The notes: generated from the sequence alone by a model not told the origin. A DNA stretch of 64,000 nt from Phialocephala subalpina (GCA_900073065.1 FJOG01000039.1:229330-293329); one strand, 5' to 3'; counted from the stretch's first letter, positions 45,666 through 56,629 are shown. Numbers and translations are program-made.

Positions 45666-45728
45666 CTGGCATTGTGGTTTAGCGCAAAATCTTGAAGTTC
45701 AAGCGGAAGCCGATTTCGCTAGCGGCTG
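45666..45728 (-). repeat. right arm of the 5.3-kb-spaced inverted repeat
   Basis: The inverse of 40447-40512, followed by TA at 45729-45730. With the left arm it brackets the NLR gene and its flanks (5282 bp). It ends about 255 bases before the start of the next MFS gene. The stretch 45368-45665 between NLR and arm holds the 3' UTR and no gene. Confidence 0.65.
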
Positions 45729-45983
45729 TATTTTGAGTCAATATTTCTCTTTCAAGTGCAAGCTGGCAGGAGATGATTCTTGACTGGTCTCCCACTCTTC
45801 GAGGATTGCGCGATTGCGCCATGGCCGATCAGTGACGTGCTAGTACGTGTAACATGGTTAGCAGCCAGCTACCATGAGATAGATACAATTCGTACCGCAT
45901 AAAGTATTGAAGTTTCTTACTTTATTCGATCATGGTCATTCTTGTTTGAGTTTCTCTTTCCGAATCGTCGCCCGACTCTCAAA

Positions 45984-47327
45984 ATGACAACTTCTATCAG
46001 CAGGAATGCATTTCACCTCGACGATATCCAGACTGGACCTTCGGTATCTGTCGATCGATTAAACAACAAACATACTCCTCCCGAGAGCAGCGGAGTCCTT
46101 CAAAATCAAGCCGACCTCATCTTCTACCCCGAAGGCGGTTTCGCAGCATGGATCGTCGTCTTCGGAGCCTTCTGCGGCCTCTGCGGCGGAGTCGGAACCA
46201 TGAACACGATGGGAGCCTTCCAAAGACACATTTCCCAATACCAACTACACGACTACACCGACGGCGACATCGGGTGGATCTTCGGTATCTACGCCTTCCT
46301 CAGCTATGCCTGCGGCCTAATCGTCGGTCCCCTGTTCGACCAGTACAACGCCCGATACCTGATCGCAACAGGCGGTGCCGGCGTCTCAGCCGCTATGTTT
46401 TTGGCTGGATCATGTCAGACGTATTGGCATTTCATGCTTGTCTTCGGTGTCCTGAACGGAATTAGTACATCACTCCTCTTCGTTCCATGTTTCACTGTTA
46501 TTGGACACTGGTTTAATGTCCGTCGCGGCTTTGCTACGGGTATCGCTGCTCTCGGCGGAGCAGTTGGAGGAATCATTTATCCCATCGTTCTTCAAGCTCT
46601 GATTCCGCATGCGGGGTGGGCTGTCGCGACTCGGGCTTTGGGATTTATATTATTGTTCCTTTGTTCAACTTCCGCCTTGTTGGTTCGAAAACGTCTTCCT
46701 CCGCTGAACAATGCGAGCGCGAAGCTGGATTTCAGGATCCTGAGAAACCCGACATATGCGGTTGCTATTGCAGCGGTGTTTATGATTGAATGCGCATTGT
46801 TCATTCCGTTGACGTATATGAGTTCTTATGCAACGTATATGGGGTTCAATGATGCGTTTGGTTCACAGTTGCTTATTGCTATTAATGCTAGTTCTATTTT
46901 TGGTCGTATCATTCCGGGTTTCTTTTCGGACAAGGTGGGACGGTTTAATACTATGATTTGCATCACGAGTATCATGGCTATTTCTGTCCTGGGTATTTGG
47001 CTCCCGGTGGGAAATACCAAGGGTGGCATTCTAGCTTTTGCTTTGATTTTTGGATTTGCAAGCGGTTCGGGAATCAACCTGGTACCTGTCTGCATTGGAC
47101 AACTCTGTCGCACGGAGGACTATGGGCGATATTATGCTACGTGCAACGCAATTGTTTCTATTGGGTTGTTACTGGGAATTCCGATTGCTGGAGAGATCAT
47201 CAAGAGTAATGGTGGTGCTTATTGGGGGTTGATTATTTTCGTTGGGATGTGCTATGTTGGAGGATTGCCTCTACTTGCGAGTGCTAGAATCATGTCGGCC
47301 GGGCCAAAGGTTAACGTTATCTTCTGA
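45984..47327 (+). CDS. MFS transporter, monocarboxylate-porter (MCT) type
   Basis: A single intronless exon of 447 aa. The start is the first true ATG (MTTSISRNAF), since upstream in-frame codons are not ATG. After a cytosolic head comes the family signature YPEGGFAAWIVVFGAF, then GVGTMNTMGAF, and IGWIFGIYAFLSYACGLIVGPLFD with the loop-2 motif (FDQYNARYL). Later blocks are GHWFNVRRGFATGIAALGGA, LRNPTYAVAIAAVF, INASSIFGRIIPGFFSDKVG and YYATCNAIVSIGLLLGIPIAG. Twelve spans fit the length. Fungal MCT-like proteins carry monocarboxylates, riboflavin or secondary metabolites. The substrate cannot be told from sequence, and no biosynthetic cluster adjoins it. Confidence 0.9.
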   Translation: MTTSISRNAFHLDDIQTGPSVSVDRLNNKHTPPESSGVLQNQADLIFYPEGGFAAWIVVFGAFCGLCGGVGTMNTMGAFQRHISQYQLHDYTDGDIGWIFGIYAFLSYACGLIVGPLFDQYNARYLIATGGAGVSAAMFLAGSCQTYWHFMLVFGVLNGISTSLLFVPCFTVIGHWFNVRRGFATGIAALGGAVGGIIYPIVLQALIPHAGWAVATRALGFILLFLCSTSALLVRKRLPPLNNASAKLDFRILRNPTYAVAIAAVFMIECALFIPLTYMSSYATYMGFNDAFGSQLLIAINASSIFGRIIPGFFSDKVGRFNTMICITSIMAISVLGIWLPVGNTKGGILAFALIFGFASGSGINLVPVCIGQLCRTEDYGRYYATCNAIVSIGLLLGIPIAGEIIKSNGGAYWGLIIFVGMCYVGGLPLLASARIMSAGPKVNVIF

Positions 47328-49019
47328 GATATCCTCATGTCGATGAGCAGGGAGTTAAGAAATGAGCATGGAGTTAATGATAATACCCCTTCAACTCAAA
47401 GGTGGAACTCTTCGGTCCTCGAATCTGAAAGGGTATATCGACACAGGAAGCGAATCTGGAAACAGAACGGAACAGTTGGATTGAGAACGGCTTCGGTATC
47501 AACAGACAAGAATACACTCTGTGCTGGGACGTTGTGGAGAAATATACGGAATTCACATGAAGTGGATAGATTTGCGGGATTGACATAGAGAGAGGTCCTT
47601 GGTCGGGAGGGAAGGTCAGCTTGAGAAGGTGTATGAAGGGGGACGGGCAAGCAGGATGTCCGGATGAGGAAAGTACGAGCTTGGCACACAATAACTTCTG
47701 TTTCCGCGCATTTCTTGATTCCACATTCATTTCGATAATGTGATCATCCGTTTCAAAAAGATACCTATGATGCCTCTCAGATGCCAAGATGCCGTTCCCT
47801 CTGAACCCCTTTAATCTACCCCGCACCTTACCTTAAGCGAGCACCTTTGTGTAATCGCGGGATTCTGTTTGGCTGAGTCCAATCCTGAAATTCCGCCAAG
47901 GGACCAAGAGACCCAGCTTCACGCTACACGCAAAAGCAACCTTTTGGTGGATTCAGGAGACAGTTCGCGAGGTTGGAAGAGGGAGGCCTCGATGAAACAC
48001 TACGACACGGAAACCGTGTTTCTAGATAGTTTGCCAGCTCTGGTGGATTTGGGCACGGCACACCGAGTCACTAACAGGGGAAGCTTAATTGGGACTGAAT
48101 GGGGGAAGTTGTTGCGATAGATGATTCACGTGATCCGGTTAATATATCAAATGTTGGGTTTGTCTGTCAACATTCACGGTCGATCTTGCTTCCCCCTCCT
48201 CAGGGCAGGTCACCCATCTGTTCCCATAACTCAAGTACCTTTACAAGCTTATCCTGGCGACTGGGTCCACAACATGCTAGGCGCTGCAACTCTACCAAAT
48301 TTTCAGGAGCTACCCGGTGTCAGAATCAAATTTCAACACAAAGTAGCAATTGGAAATATGTACCTCTGGAGCGAACAAGTTGCCGATGAGACATTATGAT
48401 TTGCCCCATAACGAGAATGGTTGTTGTGACGCCGAAGACAATGGCGAGGACATCATTTGTCGTTACTACCGAGATATTTAGTTGCCATGTCTCTTCTCAA
48501 GGCAGAATTCAAGCTCACCCATGGTAAAAATAAACGTAGAAAATCGAAGTGCTAGGTAAGGGCTTTTATGGCTGCAAAAGCTGTGAGAAGAAATTTCTGT
48601 GGCAGCGTGGCTGCCATTCTCTGCAGATTTAGGTTCAAATGTGAGGCACCTACTGACCTGTTGAACTTCTGAATGCGTCGGACTTTTGTGAGAACCATAA
48701 GGCTGATGCACTGTCCTTTTGGCAACCAATAGAAATCTACAGACGGCGCATTTGTGGTGAAACAAAAACACAGCCTCCACGTGATTTCAGCCGAATTGTA
48801 TCAAAGAGCCCGCAGACTCTGGAAGAATTGCTTGAACTCTTTGAAATCTCAATTAACCCACCTACAGCTCAGATTACTACAGTTAGATTACGGCTCCTAC
48901 ATTGTTTCAGAAAATAAGTCAAAGCTCGAATTGATATCAAACAAATCTCGAGAAACAACAAATCCCGCATTAACCCATTCCTCTGCCCTGAAACCCCCCA
49001 CTAAGAAGTTTCAACTGAG
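47328..49019. other. no confident gene
   Basis: The best candidate is a 92-codon plus-strand frame from ATG 48121 to 48399, containing the stretch YPGDWVHNMLGAATLPNFQ. It reads like protein but matches no family I know. Other frames look like chance. The 3' UTR of the MCT-type gene occupies the left end. Confidence 0.3.
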
Positions 49020-49214
49020 TTAATGATCCTCCATGTCAGAATCTTCATCTCCACTAGTGATTGCTTCCTCATCTGTTTCTATTTCATCAATACCACCCGA
49101 GTGAGTAGATCCCTCCTCGATGTTATCCCCCGATAGAATCTCTTTTCCAAATATTGCCTCCAGAAGGAAGATCCGCGCCTTTATTTCCTGCTCGTTGGAA
49201 GGTGGCTCCTTCTG

Positions 49215-50935
49215 TCATTCCATAATTCGTTCCATATGACGCGCAATTCGTTCGAACGTGCCCTCATCAGCATAGAGGTGAGCTAAGATTATCACAACCT
49301 CCGCTGTCATGGGGTGCCATTTGCCGAATGCTGTGATATAACCCTCTAGCGCTACCTCAAGGACATGCATAGCACGGTCCAGTTTTCTCGAGACAATGTA
49401 GGCAGTCCCAAGGCTTCTCAGGGAGTGCAGTGTTCGTTTGTGATACAGCTCCAAAACCTTTTGAGATTCTGTGGCACAAGCTATCAAGATATCTTCAGCC
49501 GTCTCCTGAAAAGAAAGAACTCTAGAGATCTCGCCGAGTAACCTCAAGGCCTCGAACTGATCATCTTTGCGACTCAACATGTGCTTGTGTTTCATGACTT
49601 GTCGGAGGCATGCCCCAGCGGAATGGAGTCGTCCGCCAATGAAATAAGTTTGACCAACAAGGTATGCAGAATGAACCAGGCCCTTGGATGGTTCCTGGCT
49701 CTCGAATATCGACAGGTCTCCCAACTGTAGTATTGCGGACAAGAGATATGCCACGTCCCCAAAATCCTCAATGAGACATTCACCTGGATCTCGCATATCG
49801 TAAAACTTGAATTTGTCCGCATCAGCAATCATGGTGGCCAGTCTCATCATTTGCACCTGATCCGGATCCCAAGGATTCGAAAGTGCCCCCTCCGCCTCCC
49901 TTTCCAGCTTAGCATCAACCTTGTGGCAAAGCTCCACCGGAATGATATCCGAGATTTTGTCGAATTGCACCCTAGGTAACCCCCAACTCCCCGGGATCGA
50001 AGAAGCCGCACCGAAATCCGGTTCTTGTGGTTCCGGGGTTGGATTCTGGAATGTGGCACCGGCTGTCTCTACGCCCGTTTGGAAGTTCCTCCCAGTCGGA
50101 GATTGAGGCCACGAGAGAAGTTCTTCTACCACCCGCCCCACTTTCGTAGCACCCCACTCGCTGCCGCCAGCATCCAGGTTCAAGAAAAGATCCCAGATGG
50201 GAGAATCCCGCAGATTTGTTGTATCCAGCGGCAAACTGTCTTCTGGATTTGTCTCGACTGGAAAACTGTCCAACATTCCTAAACTCGAGTGATCCATTGC
50301 ATCTGGGTTATCCGGAGTAAGAACTGCTGCGGGAGGCGTGATAGGCGATAGTCGACTGTGTGCATCTCCCGGTGTAAAGTAGCTAATATCGGAAGGCGTG
50401 TCTAGAGACAAATAATCTCAGCAGATGCCCGAGAGGGATTTCAACAGACTGTATACATTACTTACCGCCAGACACTGTGCTGAGTGGAGGGGCTGGAGCT
50501 TGCATCTCTCCATCTCTTTCCTTTCTGAATCGGTCTATCTTTCGTTGTTCCACTGGACGTCCTCGAATGCGAAAAGCACTTTTTTTGCCTTTCTCCGATT
50601 TTCGGCTTTCTTGTTTGCGTACCATGAATTTCATCTCGGTCTTCCTAATATTCTTATCCATCTTCCATTCAGAGACCTTGGATTTGTATTGTCTTTCCCT
50701 ACGTGGAAATGTCAGTGTATTGAAGCAGGTCCGTTGCACCGAAAGTAGCTACACACGTTGCGAGAAAACCGTATCTTTCCTTCATGATGGCAATCACATC
50801 TCGGAGAGGTCGATTCTCGGAAACGTAGAGAAGCCTTATTCTCTCCTTCTGGTTGTCCCAATCTACACGGTTGGAAGGTCGCCGAGGCTCGTTATTCGCG
50901 AGGAAATCGGGCGCGATAGCCTCTGGCGGCTCCAT
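49215..50935 (-). CDS. Clr5-domain protein with TPR-like C-terminus
   Basis: There are three exons, 50935-50757, 50698-50466 and 50401-49215, giving 532 aa with all phases consistent. The N-terminus is a Clr5 domain: VDWDNQKERIRLLYVSENRP, then a LRDVIAIMKERYGFLAT block and, across the first intron, ERQYKSKVSEWKMDKNI. A very basic stretch follows (KSEKGKKSAFRIRGRPVEQRK), which could bind nucleic acid or act as a nuclear signal. The middle is a Ser/Pro/Thr-rich activation-like region. The last 250 residues are helical and TPR-like (SAYLVGQTYFIGGRLHSAGA, and LHSLRSLGTAYIVSRKLDRA). Clr5-domain proteins are putative regulators in fungi. Notably, after TGA at 49215-49217 the same frame stays open for 64 more codons to TAA at 49020-49022, with an acidic end (DEEAITSGDEDSDMEDH). 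Confidence 0.82.
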
Positions 50936-51822
50936 AATAAAGAGCGCTGGGGGTTGATACTACGTAAATAGGTAAATGGATATTCTGAAAGCCTGACTAA
51001 AAGGTTTTTACAGCTTTTGAACTCGAGGCTGGTGAGAAATGGGATCATGAGCTATTTATTCCTCAGACAAGGCGTGCATATGGGCTTGTTAGAGGTTAGA
51101 ACCTCGCCAATGATAACCTCATAGTTCGCAGCTTCCACATTACCACAACTCGCCACAATAATATTTCACAGGAGACATAGATCGAATCTACTGGTCGTGA
51201 AACGAAGTGAGATTGTTTACTCGTCGCACAATTCGAAGGCCGAACAGTGCCGCGGACTTACAATGTAGGCTTCGGGTAAGGAGCTCCAGCGGCTGTGGCC
51301 TGCTGAGAGTGACGCGGTGTTCACGCTGAATGCGCGCGCAGTCAGTTCCAGGAAGCCCTTCCCGTGCATTACAAAGGTGCCAGAGTCCTTACCAATTAAT
51401 TATCGCCTCGTGTACACGTGCCCGCGCCACTTTCCAAGATCCCGTCAGGCTGTTCTTCTTCACTCGCCTACCAGGCACGGCTCGCGAGGTTGATGCCTGC
51501 CTCCTTCATCAAGAGTAACGATCTCACGTTCACATATCCGCTACGTGCGGACTCTGAGCGCAGGCGTTGAGCGCAGGTGCGGGGGCATAGGGGCCGTTTG
51601 GGCTACCGGCTTTCTAAAATACATCTTCATTCAATTCGTCAAACCACGCGTGAACCACGGTCTTCTGGACTCGCGAGCCAAGGCATCGTCAAATGGTTCT
51701 CCAAGACTCAAACATGCGAACGTCTTGTCCTTCCTGACCATTTGTACGTGTATTGTTTGCAAAAGACTGAATGTTTTCGAGGTCAAGAAGGCTGAGCAGA
51801 ACCTGGGGCAGCACTCAGGTTA
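50936..51822. other. promoter of the Clr5 gene, then no gene seen
   Basis: No motif in any frame up to the ankyrin remnant. Confidence 0.4.
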
Positions 51823-51950
51823 GGCGGACAGTACAGGAACGCTCTCTAAGCAGTCGCAGCAGGGGGCTATCAAGCCGTCGTGCAACTCCTTCTCGACAAC
51901 TCAGCTGATGTTATTCGCTAAGACAATCAAGGCCGATGTTCCGTCCTAAA
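51823..51950 (+). pseudogene. ankyrin-repeat remnant of an NLR-type gene
   Basis: The frame reads GGQYRNAL, stop, AVAAGGYQAVVQLLLDNSADVIR, stop, DNQGRC. This is the ankyrin unit typical of fungal NACHT-ankyrin proteins (GGEYGNALQAAAAGGH type). The first stop replaces the glutamine of ALQAA (CAA to TAA, a RIP-type change). Nothing of the rest of the gene is recognisable. Confidence 0.6.
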
Positions 51951-52675
51951 GATTATTTATAACAAAAGCTTAATAAGGTAAATTGTAAGACTGAATTACT
52001 AGTCGAGTGTTCTTTGACAAGAGAAAACCAAAATTAGTTTAGGCAGAAACTCTGCAAGGGAGCAGAAACGAATATCCAGGCAAAGTTCGGTAGGGAAACT
52101 GTAGCCGGGCATATAGGAGGCCAAAATGGATTCTATATTATAGTACGCTGGCTGACACAATGCATGCTCGGGATGCTCAGGCTATGCTTAGGCATGCTCG
52201 CCCTCAGCTCAGGGTAAAGCTGCTGCTGCTCACGTCCGGAGACTAAAACTGAACTAGCGAGGATGAGATTAGAGTCCGACTTTCCTGGTAGTTGAACTCT
52301 AATCCTTCAATCTTCGTGCCACATTCGGTTGGTAAGCATGGCCGCTTCTACTCAGGCGCTAATCACCCTCGGCTCACCCTCGGCTCAGCCAGCTCACCTG
52401 AGCTGTCTGAGCAACCTAAGCAGTCCTTGAGTAGTACCAACTGCTTACTTTTCATAGCCGAAAAACTTCACTAATGAAAGGGTGTTGGAAGGGAAAATAA
52501 CAAAATACCTAGTAAGTCACTAAAGCGATACGTCAAAGAGACATTTTGAAGTGAATTATTTGTGTTGTTCTGTTTGTCCTCTTACAGAGGATGAAGTGAA
52601 GACTAAATACACGAGGAAGAGAGCCGGAGGCCGGGAAAGGTGTTATTCGAAGGTGCCTCACTTATCCTTACCACA
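51951..52675. other. no gene; short GCTC-rich repeats
   Basis: Bases 52150-52230 and 52355-52440 contain clusters of gctca and ctcagg words, for example a doubled caccctcgg. No reading frame of interest lies here. Confidence 0.4.
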
Positions 52676-53809
52676 CTACCTCCTTTCCGAGACTTTATAT
52701 AACTCCCGCGCCTCTTCCTCTGCTACTTCCACAATTTCTGAAGGGAAATCTCGCCAATGTTCACAATTATACTGCGGCATAAAACTTTCAACGGTAAACA
52801 CGATAAATGCCCTATCGCCCACAGTTGGGTTCCTATTTTGCCGCGAAACTCTAATACCAAATCGATCCATACAAGCTGTACAAAAGACGAAACACGCGCG
52901 ATGCCCGAAACCCATTCTAGATACTGCGAATGTATCAATTCCGTCTATACGAGTCGCGACGGAATAGAGGTTGGAGAATGATCCCACGTTTTCCAGCGCG
53001 AGAGATAGCGGCGTCCGACCACTCTTAGTCGCATCCGTCAACTGGAAGCCTCGCGACAGTAAGCACTTGATGATCCGTACCCCGTCCTCGGATGCGCCAC
53101 GATGTGCAACCCAATGCAGTGGGGTTGAATATCCTCGAGACAGGAAGCGACCAGGCTCGCTGTTCTTGGAACTTTGTATCATAGAGCTGCCGCTGTCGCC
53201 GCCAGCCCCACTGCGAAGTGACTGTTCGGATACCGATAGAAGATAGTCGAAGGCTTCGAAGTCAAGCCTCGCGGCTGCAAAATGGAGAGGAAGTTCCTCT
53301 AATTCATTTCTAACAGCCGGATCTACTCCACCAAGGATCATCTTTTTGAGAAGGTCGGTTTTCCCCAGAGACTTATTCCAACTCAGATGATGCAGCACTG
53401 TATTACCTATTTTATCCTTTGCGTTGATATTAAGCCCACGTTGTTGTAACAAGCTCGATATCTGCATGAATAAGCTCCCGTTGACGTTAGTCCTCGACGC
53501 AATGGAATGAAGAACATTGAGGCCCTGTACGTCTTTGATTTCTGCATTCCAGCATTCCAACAGCACATTCGTGACTTTCATATCGTCTTTGTGGACTGCA
53601 TTTATCAAAGCGTTCTCAAACTCGCGAATGTCGGTTTGTCGCTTGGATTGTATGAATTTCACAACCTCCGGCTGGCCAGATGAGACAGCGACTTCCAGGA
53701 TTTGAGAGAACAACGGGCTCTCCAGATCAAGCAGTTCGTAGTTTTCCATGATTCCTTTGAATAGATCTAGGTCCCCGCTCCGCGCTGCGGTCGTAAGAAC
53801 GCTGCTCAT
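52676..53809 (-). CDS. ankyrin-repeat part of the second NLR, separated from its NACHT part
   Basis: An open frame of 377 aa from ATG 53809. The first 60 residues (TTAARSGDLDLFKGIMENYE, then EVAVSSGQPEVVKFIQSKRQ) are ankyrin helices. Further units are ENALINAVHKDDMKVTNVLL, INAKDKIGNTVLHHLSW, ELPLHFAAARLDFEAFDYLL, STPLHWVAHRGASEDGVRI and GRTPLSLALENV. A non-ankyrin C-terminal segment contains YNCEHWRDFPSEIVEVAEEE. It probably belonged to one protein with the NACHT gene immediately upstream on the same strand. Its first 62 codons lie in the distal copy of the 250-bp duplication. Whether this ATG is used alone, or the segment is reached by splicing or is untranslated, cannot be told. Confidence 0.7.
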   Translation of the reverse strand: MSSVLTTAARSGDLDLFKGIMENYELLDLESPLFSQILEVAVSSGQPEVVKFIQSKRQTDIREFENALINAVHKDDMKVTNVLLECWNAEIKDVQGLNVLHSIASRTNVNGSLFMQISSLLQQRGLNINAKDKIGNTVLHHLSWNKSLGKTDLLKKMILGGVDPAVRNELEELPLHFAAARLDFEAFDYLLSVSEQSLRSGAGGDSGSSMIQSSKNSEPGRFLSRGYSTPLHWVAHRGASEDGVRIIKCLLSRGFQLTDATKSGRTPLSLALENVGSFSNLYSVATRIDGIDTFAVSRMGFGHRACFVFCTACMDRFGIRVSRQNRNPTVGDRAFIVFTVESFMPQYNCEHWRDFPSEIVEVAEEEARELYKVSERR

Positions 53810-54123
53810 GGTGTAGGGTAGGCTGTGACTGAGAGGAACGAGGGATCTCTGACCCTCCCGCCGTTTGAGAAAAGCGAATGTCGGTTTGTCGCTTGGATTG
53901 TATGAATTTCACAACCTCCGGCTGGCCAGATGAGACAGCGACTTCCAGGATTTGAGAGAACAACGGGCTCTCCAGATCAAGCAGTTCGTAGTTTTCCATG
54001 ATTCCTTTGAATAGATCTAGGTCCCCGCTCCGCGCTGCGGTCGTAAGAACGCTGCTCATGGTGTAGGGTAGGCTGTGACTGAGAGGAACGAGGGATCTCT
54101 GACCCTCCCGCCGTTTGAGAAAA
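53624..54123. repeat. exact 250-bp tandem duplication
   Basis: 53624-53873 and 53874-54123 are identical by eye over all 250 bases and directly adjacent. The unit covers the end of the NACHT coding part and the first ankyrin helices. Because 250 is not a multiple of three, the duplicated ankyrin start runs out of frame into a stop near 53727. Confidence 0.92.
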
Positions 54124-55915
54124 GTGAGAGGAAATCAAACTTTGGTGGCACGGCTGAAAGCTTGCTATTTTGGGTCTCGGCCCCAAAATAATATGCCTGC
54201 TTGACATGGCTAGCCCAGAAACGTTGCGCGTAGGCAAGGAAAACATGAAGACGCAACAACTCGGCCTCCTTAGCCGCTATCTCATCTTCCCACGGATGAG
54301 GCGCTTTCTGTTTAATAGAAGCACACGCCTTGATAATGGTGTCAAGGCAAGAGACCGCCAATTCATAGTGACCCTCGGGGCGACTAGCGATGAAATGCTG
54401 CCACGGCCCTGAAGATGAGGATCGTTCAACTATGAATGTCCTGGCGGATGAATGGAAGAATTGGACAGTGTCATCAGAGGCCCTCACTCGCAGGATCGGA
54501 CTCAGCAGGCGTATGTCATTTCGAAGGCCTTGATATTTCGTGATTCCAATCTCTTGGGTACTAGATTCTTCCCCGTTGGAGACACCCTCGTCCTTGTAAC
54601 CACAGAGATATGCAAGTTCCGCAACTTGAAAAGGACGGTAAGAGTAGAGAAGGCACATCAAGATCGTGGACCGTTTTCGAAGTACCCGTGCGGGTAATCG
54701 TAACAGCAGGGTTTCGTAAAGGCTGTTCAATGCGTCCAGACGGTTCGCCGTTTCGTCAAGTATGGATTCCAGGTCGCTGCTGAAGGAAAGTTCGAGCTCT
54801 CGGAGAATCAGGACCACGGGAAGAAATACTCCTGTTATGCCATTCTTCAAACCAGATATGGCTAGATCCTTCTGGTACGTAGTGTATCCTCGAAGCTCCC
54901 CAATTCGCTCCAGCTCTGCTTCGATGAAGCGAGTGATATCAGCATTGATGTCTGATTCCTTGTCGTGGAGATCCAAATGCTTCAGGATGCGTAGCGACTT
55001 TCTTCTGGATATAAACACTGTTATATTCTCAAGCGGCCGGCTCGTAATGAGAACCCTCAAGTTCGAATGGCCTTGTTCCAGTAACCCCAACAGCTTCTCT
55101 TGGTTTTCCCCGTCACATTCATCGAGGCCATCGACGATGAGGAATATCGTCTCCAGGCCCGAGACACGGATGAGTTCGCAAAAGTAAGCCCAGAGAAAAT
55201 CGGCACGGGCGGACCATACGTCTCCTTGATTAGCTTGACTTTCGGCAACTGTGGAGAGTCCACACTCGCTAGCAAGCATCGCCAGCTCCGGCAGCCTGGA
55301 GTCGGGAAATCTCTTCAGCAGCTGGTGTATGGCAACACAGATAATTTTGCTCGCCGTGTCGTTCTCTTGAGACGCACAAAGACTGTAAATCGTGGCGTGC
55401 TTGTCCAGTTGCCCGGAGTGTCGCAGGATGGCGTCGTAGTCTTTGATGAAGTTTATCACCAGCGTTGTTTTGCCCACTCCAGGACTACCCGTGATCCACA
55501 GAATGTTATAGCTCTGCCCTTGTATCCAATTCTCGATGGGTTTGCAACAAAGAAACCATTTGCATGTGCCGTCCAAGATCTGCTTAGCCTTATCATCGAA
55601 GTCCAGCTTGTACTCAAACAACTTAAACGCTTGGCGAAAGAATGGATATAGGTTTGGGGGATTCGCCGCTCGTATAACATTGCTGAACTTGGCTAGGATG
55701 TTGAGGATTCGGTGTCTAGCTGCTGGCTGCTGGTTGTCGCGGACATGCACCACAACGCTGTCCGTGTCTGTCCCTTGTTAGGCAACGTCTTCATCGGTAG
55801 CTCAGGGGGTCGTACTGAATGTGTATGTGTTCATCTGATTTCCGACATGCTGATCCCCAACCTGTACCTGAGCTTGACACGAAGCTTCTATTTTGGACAC
55901 AGAATTGCTTGTCAT
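54056..55915 (-). CDS. NLR with N-terminal HET-s-like amyloid motif and NACHT domain (partner of the HET-S-like gene)
   Basis: There are two exons, 55915-55816 and 55773-54056 (intron of 42 nt, GTACGA...AACAAG), giving 605 aa. The 33-residue first exon contains SKIEASCQAQVQVGDQHVG, which has the pattern of HET-s-related amyloid (R0) motifs: an A-x-V-Q-V-G-D core like the VQIGN core in the neighbouring effector. A NACHT domain follows, with GTCKWFL, P-loop GSPGVGKTT at about 128-138, Walker B TIFLIVDGLDECD at 242-254, TSRPLENI, and a winged-helix end with FFHSSARTFIV. The frame stops at TGA 54056-54058, overlapping the ATG of the ankyrin frame (ATGA), so the sensor repeats are offset by one base. 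It is transcribed divergently from the HET-S-like gene. An upstream frame (56125-55998, good donor GTATGT) may be a leader exon. Confidence 0.78.
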
Positions 55916-56629
55916 TCTAACCTGTAGTCATGATTACGCTGCGGTGTACAAGGAGTAAATATCGCACCGGCTTTTATTTTCGTAGGGGCGAGCGCTTCTT
56001 AACATACCCTCTGCGTTGTCGATCAGCCTCAGGGCGTCTGCTAGGAGGCCCGATGCCTTACAGCTCTCTTGGGCGGCCACCTCTCTATGCTGATTCGTCG
56101 GTATGACATGGGTGTGATGTTTCATCGGGGCACCATCTGCTTACTCGGTTGTTTCACCTTACCTTTATAGCCACACTCTCTTGCCGAATGCATCACCATC
56201 CTTCCTACCCATCATTTCTCCATCCGAGCGCCTCAAATTGGGGGACTGCTAGTCCATGTCGAAGAAGACAGCGTTATGATTGAATTTACACTTTGTACCT
56301 GAGTTTAAATGGCTGAGAAACAAACGGGACTGTATTCGTCGTGAATTACTACTAAACTGGTCTCAGCTCACCAGGAGCTCAACGGATACAGCCGGCATTG
56401 GCTTCATTGAATTTTTCTCACGTCACATCATCTGTCATGGCGACGAATCACAGTTGTTGGCGCCCTCCCTCATCGCCTTTTAGCGACTTCAATCCCGTCT
56501 TTTTGGGGATCAAAGAGACGCGTTCGTTCGTCCGCCGCCCCATAACTTCGCTTTCCCATTTCGACGTGTAAAAATCACAAACCTCTTGGAAGAACTATCG
56601 AGAACATACTGCTGCCCCATTCTGTTCGT
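55916..56629. promoter_or_regulatory. shared divergent intergenic region of the NLR / HET-S-like pair
   Basis: About 0.7 kb separates the start codons of two divergently transcribed genes, which suggests shared promoter control. A minus-strand frame of 63 codons (56125-55934) with a splice donor near 56000 may be part of the NLR 5' leader or an upstream open frame. No specific factor site is claimed. Confidence 0.5.

Noticed and set aside
47374..47826. 150-codon minus-strand frame downstream of the MCT-type gene
   Set aside because: No motif and no good start; it probably overlaps the 3' UTR of the transporter.
54056..54059. ATGA stop-start overlap as a coupled termination-reinitiation signal
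   Set aside because: Such coupling is known mainly from viruses and bacteria; a one-base indel in a former NACHT-ankyrin fusion is the simpler reading.
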